A stretch of 64,000 nucleotides of DNA from [Clostridium] hylemonae DSM 15053 (GTDB lineage: Bacteria > Bacillota > Clostridia > Lachnospirales > Lachnospiraceae), in assembly GCF_008281175.1 (NCBI RefSeq), contig NZ_CP036524.1, positions 3,534,001 to 3,598,000 of the forward strand, read 5' to 3'. Made by a program: the position numbers and the translations under genes. The notes beneath the pieces were generated by a model. The model ran no database searches. It saw nothing but the letters and a program-made list of their open reading frames with translations, and was not told the origin of the DNA. Position 1 is the first letter of the stretch, and each line of letters opens with the position of its first letter. Shown here one piece after another: positions 55,165 through 63,720 of the stretch.

Positions 55165-56709
55165 CTACACCTGCTTTCTTAATTCTTTTAAGTCTTTAAA
55201 ATCTTCCTTCACATGCCGGTAAAGGTTTCTATATATTTTGAAATATTTCATGTACGTCTCGTGGTTCTCCTCGATCGGTTCCATAGGTTCTACGTACTCT
55301 GCCTTCTCTTTTGCAATGCTGAAGTCCTTCATGCAGCCCGTCGCCACTGCTGCCAGCAGCGCGTCTCCGTACGGCGCCCCCACCCGGTTCTTTACAAATA
55401 CAGTGGGCACGTTGAGTACGTCCGTGATGATTCTTCTCCAGAGTCTGCTCTTTGCTCCGCCTTCGTTCATGACGAGCGGATAGTTGATCTTAATTCCGCT
55501 TTCCTTCAATATAATAAAGGAATCATACAGGGCATACGCGACTCCTTCCATCATCGCCCTGACAAGGTGTGCTTTTGTGTGGTACAGAGACAGCCCGAAC
55601 ACTACTCCTCTTGCGTCATTGTCCCATATAGGAGTACGCTCCCCCATCAGATAAGGCAGTACGACCAGCCCCTCGCTCCCCGGCGGGATCTTGTCCGCCT
55701 CCATATTCAGGTAATCATAGCTGTCAAAGTCCGGTATCAGTTCCTCCATCGCAGTCTCAAGCTTGGCAAAGTTTTCCTTCATATATCTGAGACACTGGCC
55801 TCCGGTCTGGGTCGTTGTCACTGTAATGTAAGTATTTGTGCAGTCCGTCGTATACTGGAGATTAAACATATCCCGGAACTTTTCTTTTGTGTTCCTTACA
55901 ATACCCATGTTGCCGCACGTACCCAGGTTCATCTGTATATCGCCCACCTCGGTCGCCCCCGCTCCGATCCATCCGGCATTACAGTCGACCTGCCCGCCTG
56001 CGACTTCGATCCCCGGCACAAGTCCGGTCTCTTTTGCAGCCTCCCCTGTCACCTCTCCGACGATATCCTCACAGCGGAAGAATTCCGGAAGTACAGAGGC
56101 TTCTATCCCAAGACGTCTAAGCATTCCCTCGTCAAACCTGTTGTTGTCAAGGTCATAGGCCACCCCGTAAAATACGCCTGCGCTGTGGTGCGCGGTCATC
56201 CGGCCTGTCAGTTTCATCCGGATATATCCGTCTATGGTCAGCGCTTTGTATATACGTTTGTAATCTTCCGGCCGGTTTTCCTTCTCCCATAAAAGATTCA
56301 CAAGTATCGGATGGTCTTCTATACGGTTTCCGGTAAGCCGGAATATCTCGTCTGCCCCGATGTGTTCTTTTAACCACTGTTCCTGCCGGTCCGCTCTCCG
56401 GTCCATCAAATTGTACGCATTGTGCACCGGCTCCCCCTCTTTATCTACCATCACTAGAGAAGGCAGCGCAGAAGACGTGCCGATGCCTCTGATATCCTCA
56501 GGCTTTACGTCTGCCTTACTCATGCATTCCTTTATCATACTGCACGTGGCAGGCCAGTAATCGTGTACGTCATGTTCCGAATAATTGTCCTGATTTGTGA
56601 TAATGTCATACTTCCGGTAGGCATAGGCAAGCACATCTGCTTTTTCATTGATGATGCACACTTTACACCCTCCGGTTCCATAGTCCAGTCCCATAAAATA
56701 ACTATTCAT
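55165..56709 (-). CDS. FGGY-family carbohydrate kinase (first copy)
   Basis: A 514-residue sugar kinase with two actin-like domains. The N-terminal ATP loop is LDYGTGGCKVCIIN. The sugar-binding segment includes GGQVDCNAGWIGAGATE and the FGGY-type LPYLMGERTPIWDNDARG. The C-terminal adenosine site is NEGGAKSRLWRRI. The FGGY family includes fuculokinase, rhamnulokinase, xylulokinase and ribulokinase; the exact sugar is not evident. ATG 56709 has GGAGG 6 bases upstream and overlaps the aldolase stop by 8 bases. It is followed directly by its isomerase, so the order is aldolase, kinase, isomerase. Confidence 0.9.
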   Translation of the reverse strand: MNSYFMGLDYGTGGCKVCIINEKADVLAYAYRKYDIITNQDNYSEHDVHDYWPATCSMIKECMSKADVKPEDIRGIGTSSALPSLVMVDKEGEPVHNAYNLMDRRADRQEQWLKEHIGADEIFRLTGNRIEDHPILVNLLWEKENRPEDYKRIYKALTIDGYIRMKLTGRMTAHHSAGVFYGVAYDLDNNRFDEGMLRRLGIEASVLPEFFRCEDIVGEVTGEAAKETGLVPGIEVAGGQVDCNAGWIGAGATEVGDIQMNLGTCGNMGIVRNTKEKFRDMFNLQYTTDCTNTYITVTTTQTGGQCLRYMKENFAKLETAMEELIPDFDSYDYLNMEADKIPPGSEGLVVLPYLMGERTPIWDNDARGVVFGLSLYHTKAHLVRAMMEGVAYALYDSFIILKESGIKINYPLVMNEGGAKSRLWRRIITDVLNVPTVFVKNRVGAPYGDALLAAVATGCMKDFSIAKEKAEYVEPMEPIEENHETYMKYFKIYRNLYRHVKEDFKDLKELRKQV

Positions 56710-57379
56710 ACCGCACCTCCGCAACGCTGTCCGCATCCTCGCCTTTTATGAGGCGGTTTACCTTATCCATCTGCCGGCTGTCCAGATAACGGGTCGTGCC
56801 AAGCAGCCTTGAGACAAGATCTGCTTTCATAAACATTTCCAGCGTCTCCATCATATAAAATGCGTCATACACATTGCTGCTTATCGTGAGCGCTCCGTGA
56901 TTTGCCAGCAGGATCGTCCGGCTCTGCGGCTTTTCCCTAAGAACCCTGCTTACCTCCCGCGGAACTTCTATCGTCGTCGGCGTCGTATAATCCGTCACCG
57001 CGATCCCCTTCAAGGAGAATAACACCTCCGGCAGAGCCACCTTCTCAAACGACACCTCCGACATGGCATATCCTGTCGTCACAGGAGGATGGGCATGGAC
57101 CACGGCCCTTGCCTCCGGGCATTCTCTGTAGACCGCAAGATGCATGCGGATGTCCCTGGCGGGCTTTTTCCCTTCAAGCACATGTCCTTCCATATCCACC
57201 TTTGTTATCTGGTCTGCAGTGAGTTTTCCCTTGCAGAAGCCGGAAGCCGTTATGAGAACTTCCTGTTCGGAAAGACGGATACTGATATTTCCGTCCGTTC
57301 CTACAAGCAGTCCTTTATCATAGAGAGCTCTCCCTACCTCCTCAATATCCTCTTTTTGCTGCATTTCCGTCTTACACAT
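56702..57379 (-). CDS. Class II aldolase (L-fuculose-phosphate aldolase type)
   Basis: A 225-residue zinc enzyme that splits a ketose 1-phosphate, in known cases into dihydroxyacetone phosphate and lactaldehyde. GTDGNISIR binds the phosphate end. The zinc ligands are in VVHAHPPVTTGYA and LLANHGALT. ALPEVLFSLKGIAVTDY is typical of the FucA branch; related members are ribulose-5-phosphate epimerases, so a C-C bond cleavage role is inferred from context. It is first of the second transcription unit of the sugar island, behind a palindrome-rich leader. ATG 57379 has GAGG 7 bases upstream. Confidence 0.9.
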   Translation of the reverse strand: MCKTEMQQKEDIEEVGRALYDKGLLVGTDGNISIRLSEQEVLITASGFCKGKLTADQITKVDMEGHVLEGKKPARDIRMHLAVYRECPEARAVVHAHPPVTTGYAMSEVSFEKVALPEVLFSLKGIAVTDYTTPTTIEVPREVSRVLREKPQSRTILLANHGALTISSNVYDAFYMMETLEMFMKADLVSRLLGTTRYLDSRQMDKVNRLIKGEDADSVAEVRYE

Positions 57380-57415
57380 ACCGTTACCTCTTTTCTGTCT
57401 TTTTTGTACGCAAAC

Positions 57416-57466
57416 GAGAGCGTAAGCCTGAATATCTCTTTACGCTCTCATTTTAACATTAATGTT
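57416..57466. promoter_or_regulatory. Two palindromes before the aldolase gene (likely operator region)
   Basis: A 10-bp inverted repeat, GAGAGCGTAA (57416-57425) with TTACGCTCTC (57440-57449), lies next to a perfect 12-bp palindrome, AACATTAATGTT (57455-57466). They are in the 150-base gap between the RpiR regulator and the aldolase, about 40-90 bases before its ATG. A TGTTAAAAT extended -10-like box overlaps the second. These may be the regulator's binding sites. Confidence 0.5.
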
Positions 57467-57528
57467 TGGTCAGCTTAGCCGGGTATTTTTTAGATAATTG
57501 CCAGACTTTTTTTAGAACTTATTTTTAT

Positions 57529-58392
57529 TTAAAATTTATTCTTTCTTAGCTCCTCATTGGCCGCCGCCAGCATCTTTGCGTATTTTTCTTCCCTGCCCTG
57601 TAGTATGCTGATATACAGCGCTTCTATGATACAGAGTTCCGGAATTCTCTTTGCCACGGTCTCATTACACGGATTTTTTGTAAATGCTGCCGTGCGTATC
57701 ACACAGTCAGACAGTTTCGCAAGCGGAGACAGCGGATAATTTGTAACGGTTATGATACGGGCCTTCTTTGCCTTCGCCGTCTCTGCCACCTGACAGAGCG
57801 TCCTCGTACTGCCTGAGTGGGAGATAAGAAGCAGTACGTCCCCTCGTTTCATTCCGGAAGCCTCCATGATCTGGACGTCAAAGTCAGCGGGGCAGACTGC
57901 CCGCAGACCGATCCTTGAGAACTTAAGATACGCGCTGTACGCCGCCGTATACGCGTCACCGGCCCCTGCGGAGAGGATCTTACCGGCACGTGTGATATAG
58001 GAAAGGCTCTCTTCATACACCTTCCTGTCCAGCAGATCCAGCGTATCATCAAGCGCCCGGGCAGCCGCGTGGAATACGCTGCAAAGGACAGCCTGACTGT
58101 CCTCCCCTCTTCCGATATCTCCGTAGGGCAGGAGCGTTTCCGGCTCAAACGCCGCTTCCGCGGGCAGCAGCATCTGCTTCAGCTGCGCATAACCATTATA
58201 GCCGAGCTTCTGCGCAAGCCTCACAAAGGTGGCCTCGCTGCACCCGGCCCGGCCGGCCGACTCAGTGATGGAATGAAGCGCGGCCTCCTGAGGGTGCAGG
58301 AGCACATAGTCGGCCGCTTTTCTCTCGGCGCCTCTGAGTGTATCGTATATAGCTGTTATCTCTGCTTTTACTTTACTGGATATTTTCTGCAT
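57529..58392 (-). CDS. MurR/RpiR-family transcriptional regulator
   Basis: A 287-residue regulator. Residues ~1-75 are the HTH-6 DNA-binding domain (TESAGRAGCSEATFVRLAQKLG). Residues ~115-255 are a SIS domain that binds a sugar phosphate (ISHSGSTRTLCQVAETAK, ITNYPLSPLAKLSD given here as TVTNYPLSPLAKLSD). It is encoded between the two halves of the sugar island and is the obvious candidate to control both. The ATG at 58392 or the GTG at 58401 may be used; both lie inside the end of the upstream kinase gene, so the genes are coupled. Confidence 0.9.
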   Translation of the reverse strand: MQKISSKVKAEITAIYDTLRGAERKAADYVLLHPQEAALHSITESAGRAGCSEATFVRLAQKLGYNGYAQLKQMLLPAEAAFEPETLLPYGDIGRGEDSQAVLCSVFHAAARALDDTLDLLDRKVYEESLSYITRAGKILSAGAGDAYTAAYSAYLKFSRIGLRAVCPADFDVQIMEASGMKRGDVLLLISHSGSTRTLCQVAETAKAKKARIITVTNYPLSPLAKLSDCVIRTAAFTKNPCNETVAKRIPELCIIEALYISILQGREEKYAKMLAAANEELRKNKF

Positions 58393-59899
58393 TATGTTCA
58401 CCCACCCGCGCCATCACAGGCTTCATTGTACGGTAAAGTCCGCGGTAGACCAGGTACCGTTCATCGTACATATCTTTGCGCGCCTTTTCCGGTTCATATG
58501 TGACGTCCGTCTGTACAAGGCTCTGTATGTCGGCCGCACTCCGGTAAAGCCCTGCGCCTCTTCCGGCCAGAATCGCAGCACCGAAACATGCGGCCTCCCT
58601 CACCTTTAATGTAGTCACCGGCACCCCCATGATATCCGCCTTCAGCTTCAGGCCGGTACGGGAGCGGGCGCCGCCTCCGGCACATCTCACAGTCCTGACC
58701 GCAATGCCGGCCTCTTTCATCTGATCCATGTTAAGACGCATCTCAAAACAGAGCGCTTCCAGCACAGCCTTCGCTATATCGTAACGGCCGGTTGCCAGAG
58801 TAAGTCCCAGTATGCCGCCCTTCATTTCCAGATCACAGTATGGTGTTCCGCTCCCATTCAGATACGGAAGCACCATCACATGTGACGGTCCATCAGGGAG
58901 CTTCTCCATCACGTGATCATACACCGATATTCCCTCTGCGGCGGCTATTCTCCTGTCCTCCCGGCAGTATTCTTCCACAAACCATCTAAGCAGCGCTCCT
59001 CCGGTATGGTTCAGTGCGAAGGTTGCATATAATCCGGGAAGCGCATGTATATAACAAGGATAGAAGCTGTCAAACATGACAGACCCAAGCTTTGGTCCCT
59101 CTGACACAGCGGTCAGCACCTCTGCCGTCCCGTGGGAGTCAAGCGCCATACCCTCTTCCGTGATTCCGGCGCCGACGGCGGCGCACGTCTGGTCATGGCC
59201 CCCCGCTACAAGTGCGGCCCCCGGGCAGATACCAAGTTCCTCGGCCAAATCCCGGTCTATCGTTCCGACCACTGTACCCGACGGAACCGGCGTGCCGAGT
59301 TTCTCTTCCTGAATGTCAAAAGCCTTCAATATCTCTTTGGACCACGTTCTCCCGGACAGGTCAAACGCCTGCGTTCTGCCCGCCATTGTGTAGTCAATGA
59401 CGATCTCGCTGCTTCCGAGCTTTCCCATGATGAAGTCTGCGTATGTCACGAACTTATATGTCTTCTCATATAAGCGTTCGTCGTGCCGCTTTATCCACAG
59501 TATTTTTATAAAAGAATTCATCGGGTGCGGGCGCATTCCGGTCCTTGAAAATATTTCACAGGCGCCAAATCTGTCTGCGCACATCCGGGCCTCTTCTCTC
59601 CCCCGGTAATCCATACCAAGCTGAGCCCAGGCGAGCGCAGCCCTGTCCCGATCGACCGGGATCACCGCGTCCCCCTGCACGGAGACGGAAATGCTCCGGA
59701 TATTCTGTCCTTCTTCCCTGACGGCTTCCCGTATGACTTCCTTTGTTATCTCCCACACCTTCTCCGCATCCTGACAGGCATAGCCCTCTTTTGTGTACAG
59801 AATCCCGTACTCCCGGAACGCGTACCCTCTTGTCCCGCCTTCTTCTGTAAATACCATTGCCTTGGCGCCGGTCGTACCTACATCAATTCCAAGCAGCAT
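58373..59899 (-). CDS. FGGY-family carbohydrate kinase (second copy)
   Basis: A 508-residue sugar kinase, closest in look to the xylulokinase/gluconokinase group. ATP loop: GIDVGTTGAKAMVFTEEG. Sugar site: VAGGHDQTCAAVGAGI, and VLPYLNGSGTPYCDLEM. C-terminal adenosine site: CAGGGARSRTGLKLKAD. It differs clearly from the first kinase, so the two are not a recent duplication. The ATG at 59899 has AAAGGG 6 bases upstream and overlaps the second isomerase gene by 17 bases. Confidence 0.9.
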   Translation of the reverse strand: MLLGIDVGTTGAKAMVFTEEGGTRGYAFREYGILYTKEGYACQDAEKVWEITKEVIREAVREEGQNIRSISVSVQGDAVIPVDRDRAALAWAQLGMDYRGREEARMCADRFGACEIFSRTGMRPHPMNSFIKILWIKRHDERLYEKTYKFVTYADFIMGKLGSSEIVIDYTMAGRTQAFDLSGRTWSKEILKAFDIQEEKLGTPVPSGTVVGTIDRDLAEELGICPGAALVAGGHDQTCAAVGAGITEEGMALDSHGTAEVLTAVSEGPKLGSVMFDSFYPCYIHALPGLYATFALNHTGGALLRWFVEEYCREDRRIAAAEGISVYDHVMEKLPDGPSHVMVLPYLNGSGTPYCDLEMKGGILGLTLATGRYDIAKAVLEALCFEMRLNMDQMKEAGIAVRTVRCAGGGARSRTGLKLKADIMGVPVTTLKVREAACFGAAILAGRGAGLYRSAADIQSLVQTDVTYEPEKARKDMYDERYLVYRGLYRTMKPVMARVGEHNAENIQ

Positions 59900-61295
59900 A
59901 TGTTTCCCTTTCCTGATCCTCGTCATAGAAATCCGCCCTGACATCCGGTATATAGTTCAGCGCCTCACAGATCACCGGAATCACATCACCGTGAATACCT
60001 ACGGCATGATGGACATACGGCCCCTTTACAAGCATTGTCTCCACCTTTGGCCAGTTGGGAATTTCCACCCACGCATAGGTGCCTGTCGTCTTTGGACCGT
60101 CGATCGTTCTGGCCTTCCCCATCAGCATCCCGTAAGTTCCGTTATCACCGTCAAACCGCAGGATCGATATCTCCCCGGGCTTAAGCTCTGCCACGACAGC
60201 CCCGGGACAATGCTCGGGAAACGCAAAAGGTCTTGAAAGCTTTGCCTTTTCCCTTGCAAGAGAGATAGGCCACGGACCACAGTGCTGCAGCAGCTCCCCG
60301 TTTTCATTCTCCGGATGGCGCACCGACCAGTCGGCAAAAAAGCAGGGTGTTCTGCCCATTCCCGCGGCCTGAACCATAATAGCCGTGACCGCTCCGTGGA
60401 TATCTGTCTCGCAGACGACCGGTATCCCCTCATCTGTCAGCAGTGCATTTGCGCAGCACGGCATTACGTGAAGTGCCTGTTGGAGTGCATCCCAGCACTG
60501 GATGGCAACCGCGTTGCATTCGTTTACGCGCGCGAAATATTTCATCGCTTCTTTCAGACTTGCCACGCGGCGCACAGACTCCTTTGGAATGCATACGTCC
60601 ATATGTTCATAGATATAACGCTCCGTCTCTTCCACCTCTGCGCTGTCGGACGCCTCAAGCTCCAGCACCTTGTCCGCAAATTCTACCATGGTTATGGGAA
60701 ATACCTGAATTCCGAATTTCTCCAGCAGTTCCCCCTCGTTGACCATCATCGTCCAGAAATCCGCCGGGCGCGTATCGATCTGAAGGATCCTGCCTCTGCG
60801 GAATTCTTTGATCACATTTGCCGCTGCCACGAAGTTCTTAAATCCCTTTTCAAACTGCGGACTGTCTACGCGGCAGTTCGGGACATAGGTAAAGGGAACC
60901 TTCATTCTCCTCAGCACCTTTCCCGTCGCGAAGAGTCCGCACTGTGTATCTCTCAGCCTGCTGCCGTCCGGTTCCGGCGCCTCGTCTCTCGGTCCCCACA
61001 AAAGGACAGGAACATGAAGGGCTGCCGCCACCTTGCCGCAGCTGTGCTCAGAGCCAAAATTGCAGTGAGGGATAAACAGGGCGTCAACCTTTGCCCTGCT
61101 GAACTTGTCTATGACCGGCTGTACATCTTCTGCACTCCGGAGAAGTCCCTCCTCGTTAATATCCTCAATGTCAACAAACTCTACCTCCCATTCTCTCAGC
61201 CGGTCCGCTATCATCTTCTTATACTTTACCGCGTCCTGTGCGCTGAATATGCGTCTTCTCGTCGGGGCATACCCGATCACTACCCTATGATCCAT
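59883..61295 (-). CDS. L-fucose isomerase-like protein (second copy)
   Basis: A 470-residue relative of the first isomerase, clearly diverged. FIPHCNFGSEHSCGKVAAAL is in the N-terminal domain. VAIQCWDALQQALHVMPC and the Glu/Asp of VVCETDIHGAVTAIM lie in the centre. The His of VHHAVGIHGDV is near the end. All three catalytic positions appear kept. The substrate is unknown, but co-occurrence with its own kinase suggests a second aldose-ketose pair. ATG 61295 has AAGGAG 9 bases upstream. It lies 29 bases after the COG4091-like gene. Confidence 0.85.
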   Translation of the reverse strand: MDHRVVIGYAPTRRRIFSAQDAVKYKKMIADRLREWEVEFVDIEDINEEGLLRSAEDVQPVIDKFSRAKVDALFIPHCNFGSEHSCGKVAAALHVPVLLWGPRDEAPEPDGSRLRDTQCGLFATGKVLRRMKVPFTYVPNCRVDSPQFEKGFKNFVAAANVIKEFRRGRILQIDTRPADFWTMMVNEGELLEKFGIQVFPITMVEFADKVLELEASDSAEVEETERYIYEHMDVCIPKESVRRVASLKEAMKYFARVNECNAVAIQCWDALQQALHVMPCCANALLTDEGIPVVCETDIHGAVTAIMVQAAGMGRTPCFFADWSVRHPENENGELLQHCGPWPISLAREKAKLSRPFAFPEHCPGAVVAELKPGEISILRFDGDNGTYGMLMGKARTIDGPKTTGTYAWVEIPNWPKVETMLVKGPYVHHAVGIHGDVIPVICEALNYIPDVRADFYDEDQERETYAAWN

Positions 61296-61324
61296 ATCTT
61301 TGTTCTCCTTTCCTTCTCCCTCTG

Positions 61325-62623
61325 TCAGCATCCGGTCATCTCATCCTGCATTCTGCGCAGCTGCAGTAATACAGAACGGTTGTCAAGTTCCACCATGTCA
61401 TATGTGATCACTTCGTCTTTTTTAATGTCTCTTTTCAGCACCGCTCCTTTTGCGAGCCCTACCGGAAGCATATTGCCTTCCCTCGCGGTCTCCGCCAGCT
61501 CGATCGAGGCGCGGTAGCAGTATTCTCCGATGGCGTCCAGCACCTCTCCGGCTTTCAGGTCCTTCTTTGCCACCGTAATACACTCACTTGTCAGATGATC
61601 CATCGGGTGAGCGGTCGATTCTCCGTAGACAGCAGCCTGTACCGCCGTGATCGGCGTCTCGATGGAACAGAGATGATACGGGCGGTAAAGCAGGTAATTC
61701 GGCCCCTCTCCCATGTCTCTTTGTACAAGCCCGTCTATGATCCTCTTATTGTCCGTCGTCACAATGACAAACACACCCGGGTTGATATCCCCGATCCCAT
61801 AGTCCACCACACCTGTCTGGTCCAGGATCCCCCCCTGCTCCTTCAGGGAGAATACCCTGGCCAGGTCTTTTACATTACATTCTGGTCCGTGCATCCCCCT
61901 TACATCCGGCTTAAGCCCAGTAGCGTTCGATACTGCGCACATCTCGATCATCGTCTTGGAACCGTCCACAAATTCAATGAGCATTCTCGGATTCATGTCC
62001 CGCTTCGCCGCTTTCTCCTTCCACTTATGCATACCGGGATCGGCATAGATATCGAGCGGATTGTTTTTGCCCTTTCCCGCCGCCACCACTTCAAATCCAA
62101 GCGCCTTTGCAAACCGGTACACTTCGATAATGGAGCCGGGTTCATCTCCGGCGGTAAGAGAGTAGACGATGCCGGCCTGTTCACACAGCCTGCGCAGAAG
62201 GGGGCCGATGGTAATGTCACATTCTACATTCATCATCACAATATGCTTTTTGTGGAGGATACACTCCATCGTTACCCTCGCCCCCATCTCCGGCGAGCCG
62301 GTCGCATCGATCACATTCGTGATCTGCGCCGCCTGTACCGCGGTCTTATAATCTGTCGTCACAGCCTTTTTCCCCGCGGCGATAGCTTTTTCAGCCTCCC
62401 CGGCCGTGTGCACCTCCACCACCTCGCACTGGCAGCCTGCCTGACGGTATGCTTCTGCGGCGATGTCCGCCCGGACATCTACCACAATGTCACATTCAAT
62501 TCCCTTCATTCCCTCGATCTGGGCCACGATATCCTTTCCCATCTGTCCGGCCCCGATAAGTGCTGTCCGCACTGGTGTCCCGGCTCTTTCAAGTTCCTCT
62601 AACTTTGTGTCGATCTCGTACAT
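61325..62623 (-). CDS. COG4091-type oxidoreductase (homoserine-dehydrogenase-like, SAF domain)
   Basis: A 432-residue NAD(P)-dependent protein. Residues ~15-150 are a Rossmann fold (VRTALIGAGQMGKDIVAQI). A middle catalytic domain resembles homoserine dehydrogenases (TAGDEPGSIIEVYRFA, VAAGKGKNNPLDIYADP). Residues ~355-425 are a SAF domain (TVAKKDLKAGEVLDAIGE). I place it with the predicted dehydrogenases known as COG4091, some of which occur in sugar-acid and polyol gene clusters. The reaction is unknown. ATG 62623 is preceded by AAGGAAGGCAGGAG. It is the third visible gene in the unit. Confidence 0.82.
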   Translation of the reverse strand: MYEIDTKLEELERAGTPVRTALIGAGQMGKDIVAQIEGMKGIECDIVVDVRADIAAEAYRQAGCQCEVVEVHTAGEAEKAIAAGKKAVTTDYKTAVQAAQITNVIDATGSPEMGARVTMECILHKKHIVMMNVECDITIGPLLRRLCEQAGIVYSLTAGDEPGSIIEVYRFAKALGFEVVAAGKGKNNPLDIYADPGMHKWKEKAAKRDMNPRMLIEFVDGSKTMIEMCAVSNATGLKPDVRGMHGPECNVKDLARVFSLKEQGGILDQTGVVDYGIGDINPGVFVIVTTDNKRIIDGLVQRDMGEGPNYLLYRPYHLCSIETPITAVQAAVYGESTAHPMDHLTSECITVAKKDLKAGEVLDAIGEYCYRASIELAETAREGNMLPVGLAKGAVLKRDIKKDEVITYDMVELDNRSVLLQLRRMQDEMTGC

Positions 62624-62670
62624 GTTCTCCTGCCTTCCTTTCTTTGTCTGCTCTTCTTTTTGCCGCCTTT

Positions 62671-63720
62671 TCAGGCCCACGGGTCCACGAGCACCTTCAG
62701 CGCCTCTCCCCGCGTCACCATCTGTATCCCTCCCACGATCTCTTCAAGAGACACCTTCGCGCTCAAGTATTTTCCGGTGCTTATCTTCCCTTCCTCTATC
62801 GTCCTGAGCGCATCCTCCAGACCTGTGGAAGAATAAGAAAATGCTCCGAGCACCATGATCTCATTATAGTGGATCTTGTTTGAGTCAAGCGTCGTCATCG
62901 GACTGCTCCCCGGCAGTCCGCCGTATATGACTACCCGCCCTCTCTTCTTTACAAGTTCAAGCGCCTGCTGCTGCGCCGCCGCGTTGGGCACCGCACATAT
63001 GACTACGTCCGCCCCCGGCCCGATAAGCGCTTTGACTTTTTCTGCCGCCTCCTTTGGATCTTTGTTGCAGATCAGATGTTCAAATCCAAACTTCCGGGCC
63101 TGTTCCATGCGCCCTCTGGCGAGCATGACCGTACGAAATGCGCCTCTCGCCTTCGCCACCTCCATGTGGAGACAACCGATCGGCCCGTCGCCGATCACAA
63201 CAACCGTGTCCCCGTAAGATATTCGGTTATATTCCTGGCAGGCCGCCACCCCGGACACCGGTTCTGCAAACGCCGCGTGGTCATAACTCATGTCATCGGG
63301 TATATGCTCTACAAATCCCCGTTCCAGCACGATCTTCGGAATCGCGATATACTGGGCGAATCCGCCGGAAAAATGTGTGCCGAGCATGCGGTGGTCATCG
63401 CACAGATTCACCAGCCCCCTGCGGCAGTAATAGCACTCTCCACAGCTTACATCCGGCGCAAGCGCCACCCGGTCGCCGGCGGCAAACCGGCTCACGCCTT
63501 CCGACACCTCAACGACTTCCCCGGCTATCTCGTGCCCCATGATCTGATCTGTCTTTCCGTTTCTGAGTCCGCTTCGGTAGTTGCGTATGTCCCCGCCGCA
63601 GATCCCGCAGACCGCTACTTTTACAAGAAGCCCCCCGTCCGGGCAGGACGGAATCTCCAGGCTTTCGATCTCCATATGTTCAATGCCTTTGAATACGGCC
63701 GCCTTCATCATACCTTTCAT
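62671..63720 (-). CDS. Zinc-binding alcohol/polyol dehydrogenase (MDR family)
   Basis: A 349-residue medium-chain dehydrogenase of the sorbitol/threonine dehydrogenase type. The catalytic zinc ligands are in VCGICGGDIRN and MGHEIAGEV. Four structural zinc cysteines lie in CGECYYCRRGLVNLC. The cofactor site is VVVIGDGPIGCLHMEVAKA. It probably oxidises a polyol or reduces a ketose. ATG 63720 has GGAGG 6 bases upstream and overlaps the sugar isomerase gene by about 40 bases. It is followed by the COG4091-like gene after 47 bases. Confidence 0.9.
   Translation of the reverse strand: MKGMMKAAVFKGIEHMEIESLEIPSCPDGGLLVKVAVCGICGGDIRNYRSGLRNGKTDQIMGHEIAGEVVEVSEGVSRFAAGDRVALAPDVSCGECYYCRRGLVNLCDDHRMLGTHFSGGFAQYIAIPKIVLERGFVEHIPDDMSYDHAAFAEPVSGVAACQEYNRISYGDTVVVIGDGPIGCLHMEVAKARGAFRTVMLARGRMEQARKFGFEHLICNKDPKEAAEKVKALIGPGADVVICAVPNAAAQQQALELVKKRGRVVIYGGLPGSSPMTTLDSNKIHYNEIMVLGAFSYSSTGLEDALRTIEEGKISTGKYLSAKVSLEEIVGGIQMVTRGEALKVLVDPWA

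Noticed and set aside
61595-62602. Plus-strand frame of 335 codons opposite the COG4091-type gene
   Set aside because: Antisense shadow with Cys/His/Arg-rich sequence, no ribosome binding site and no domain.
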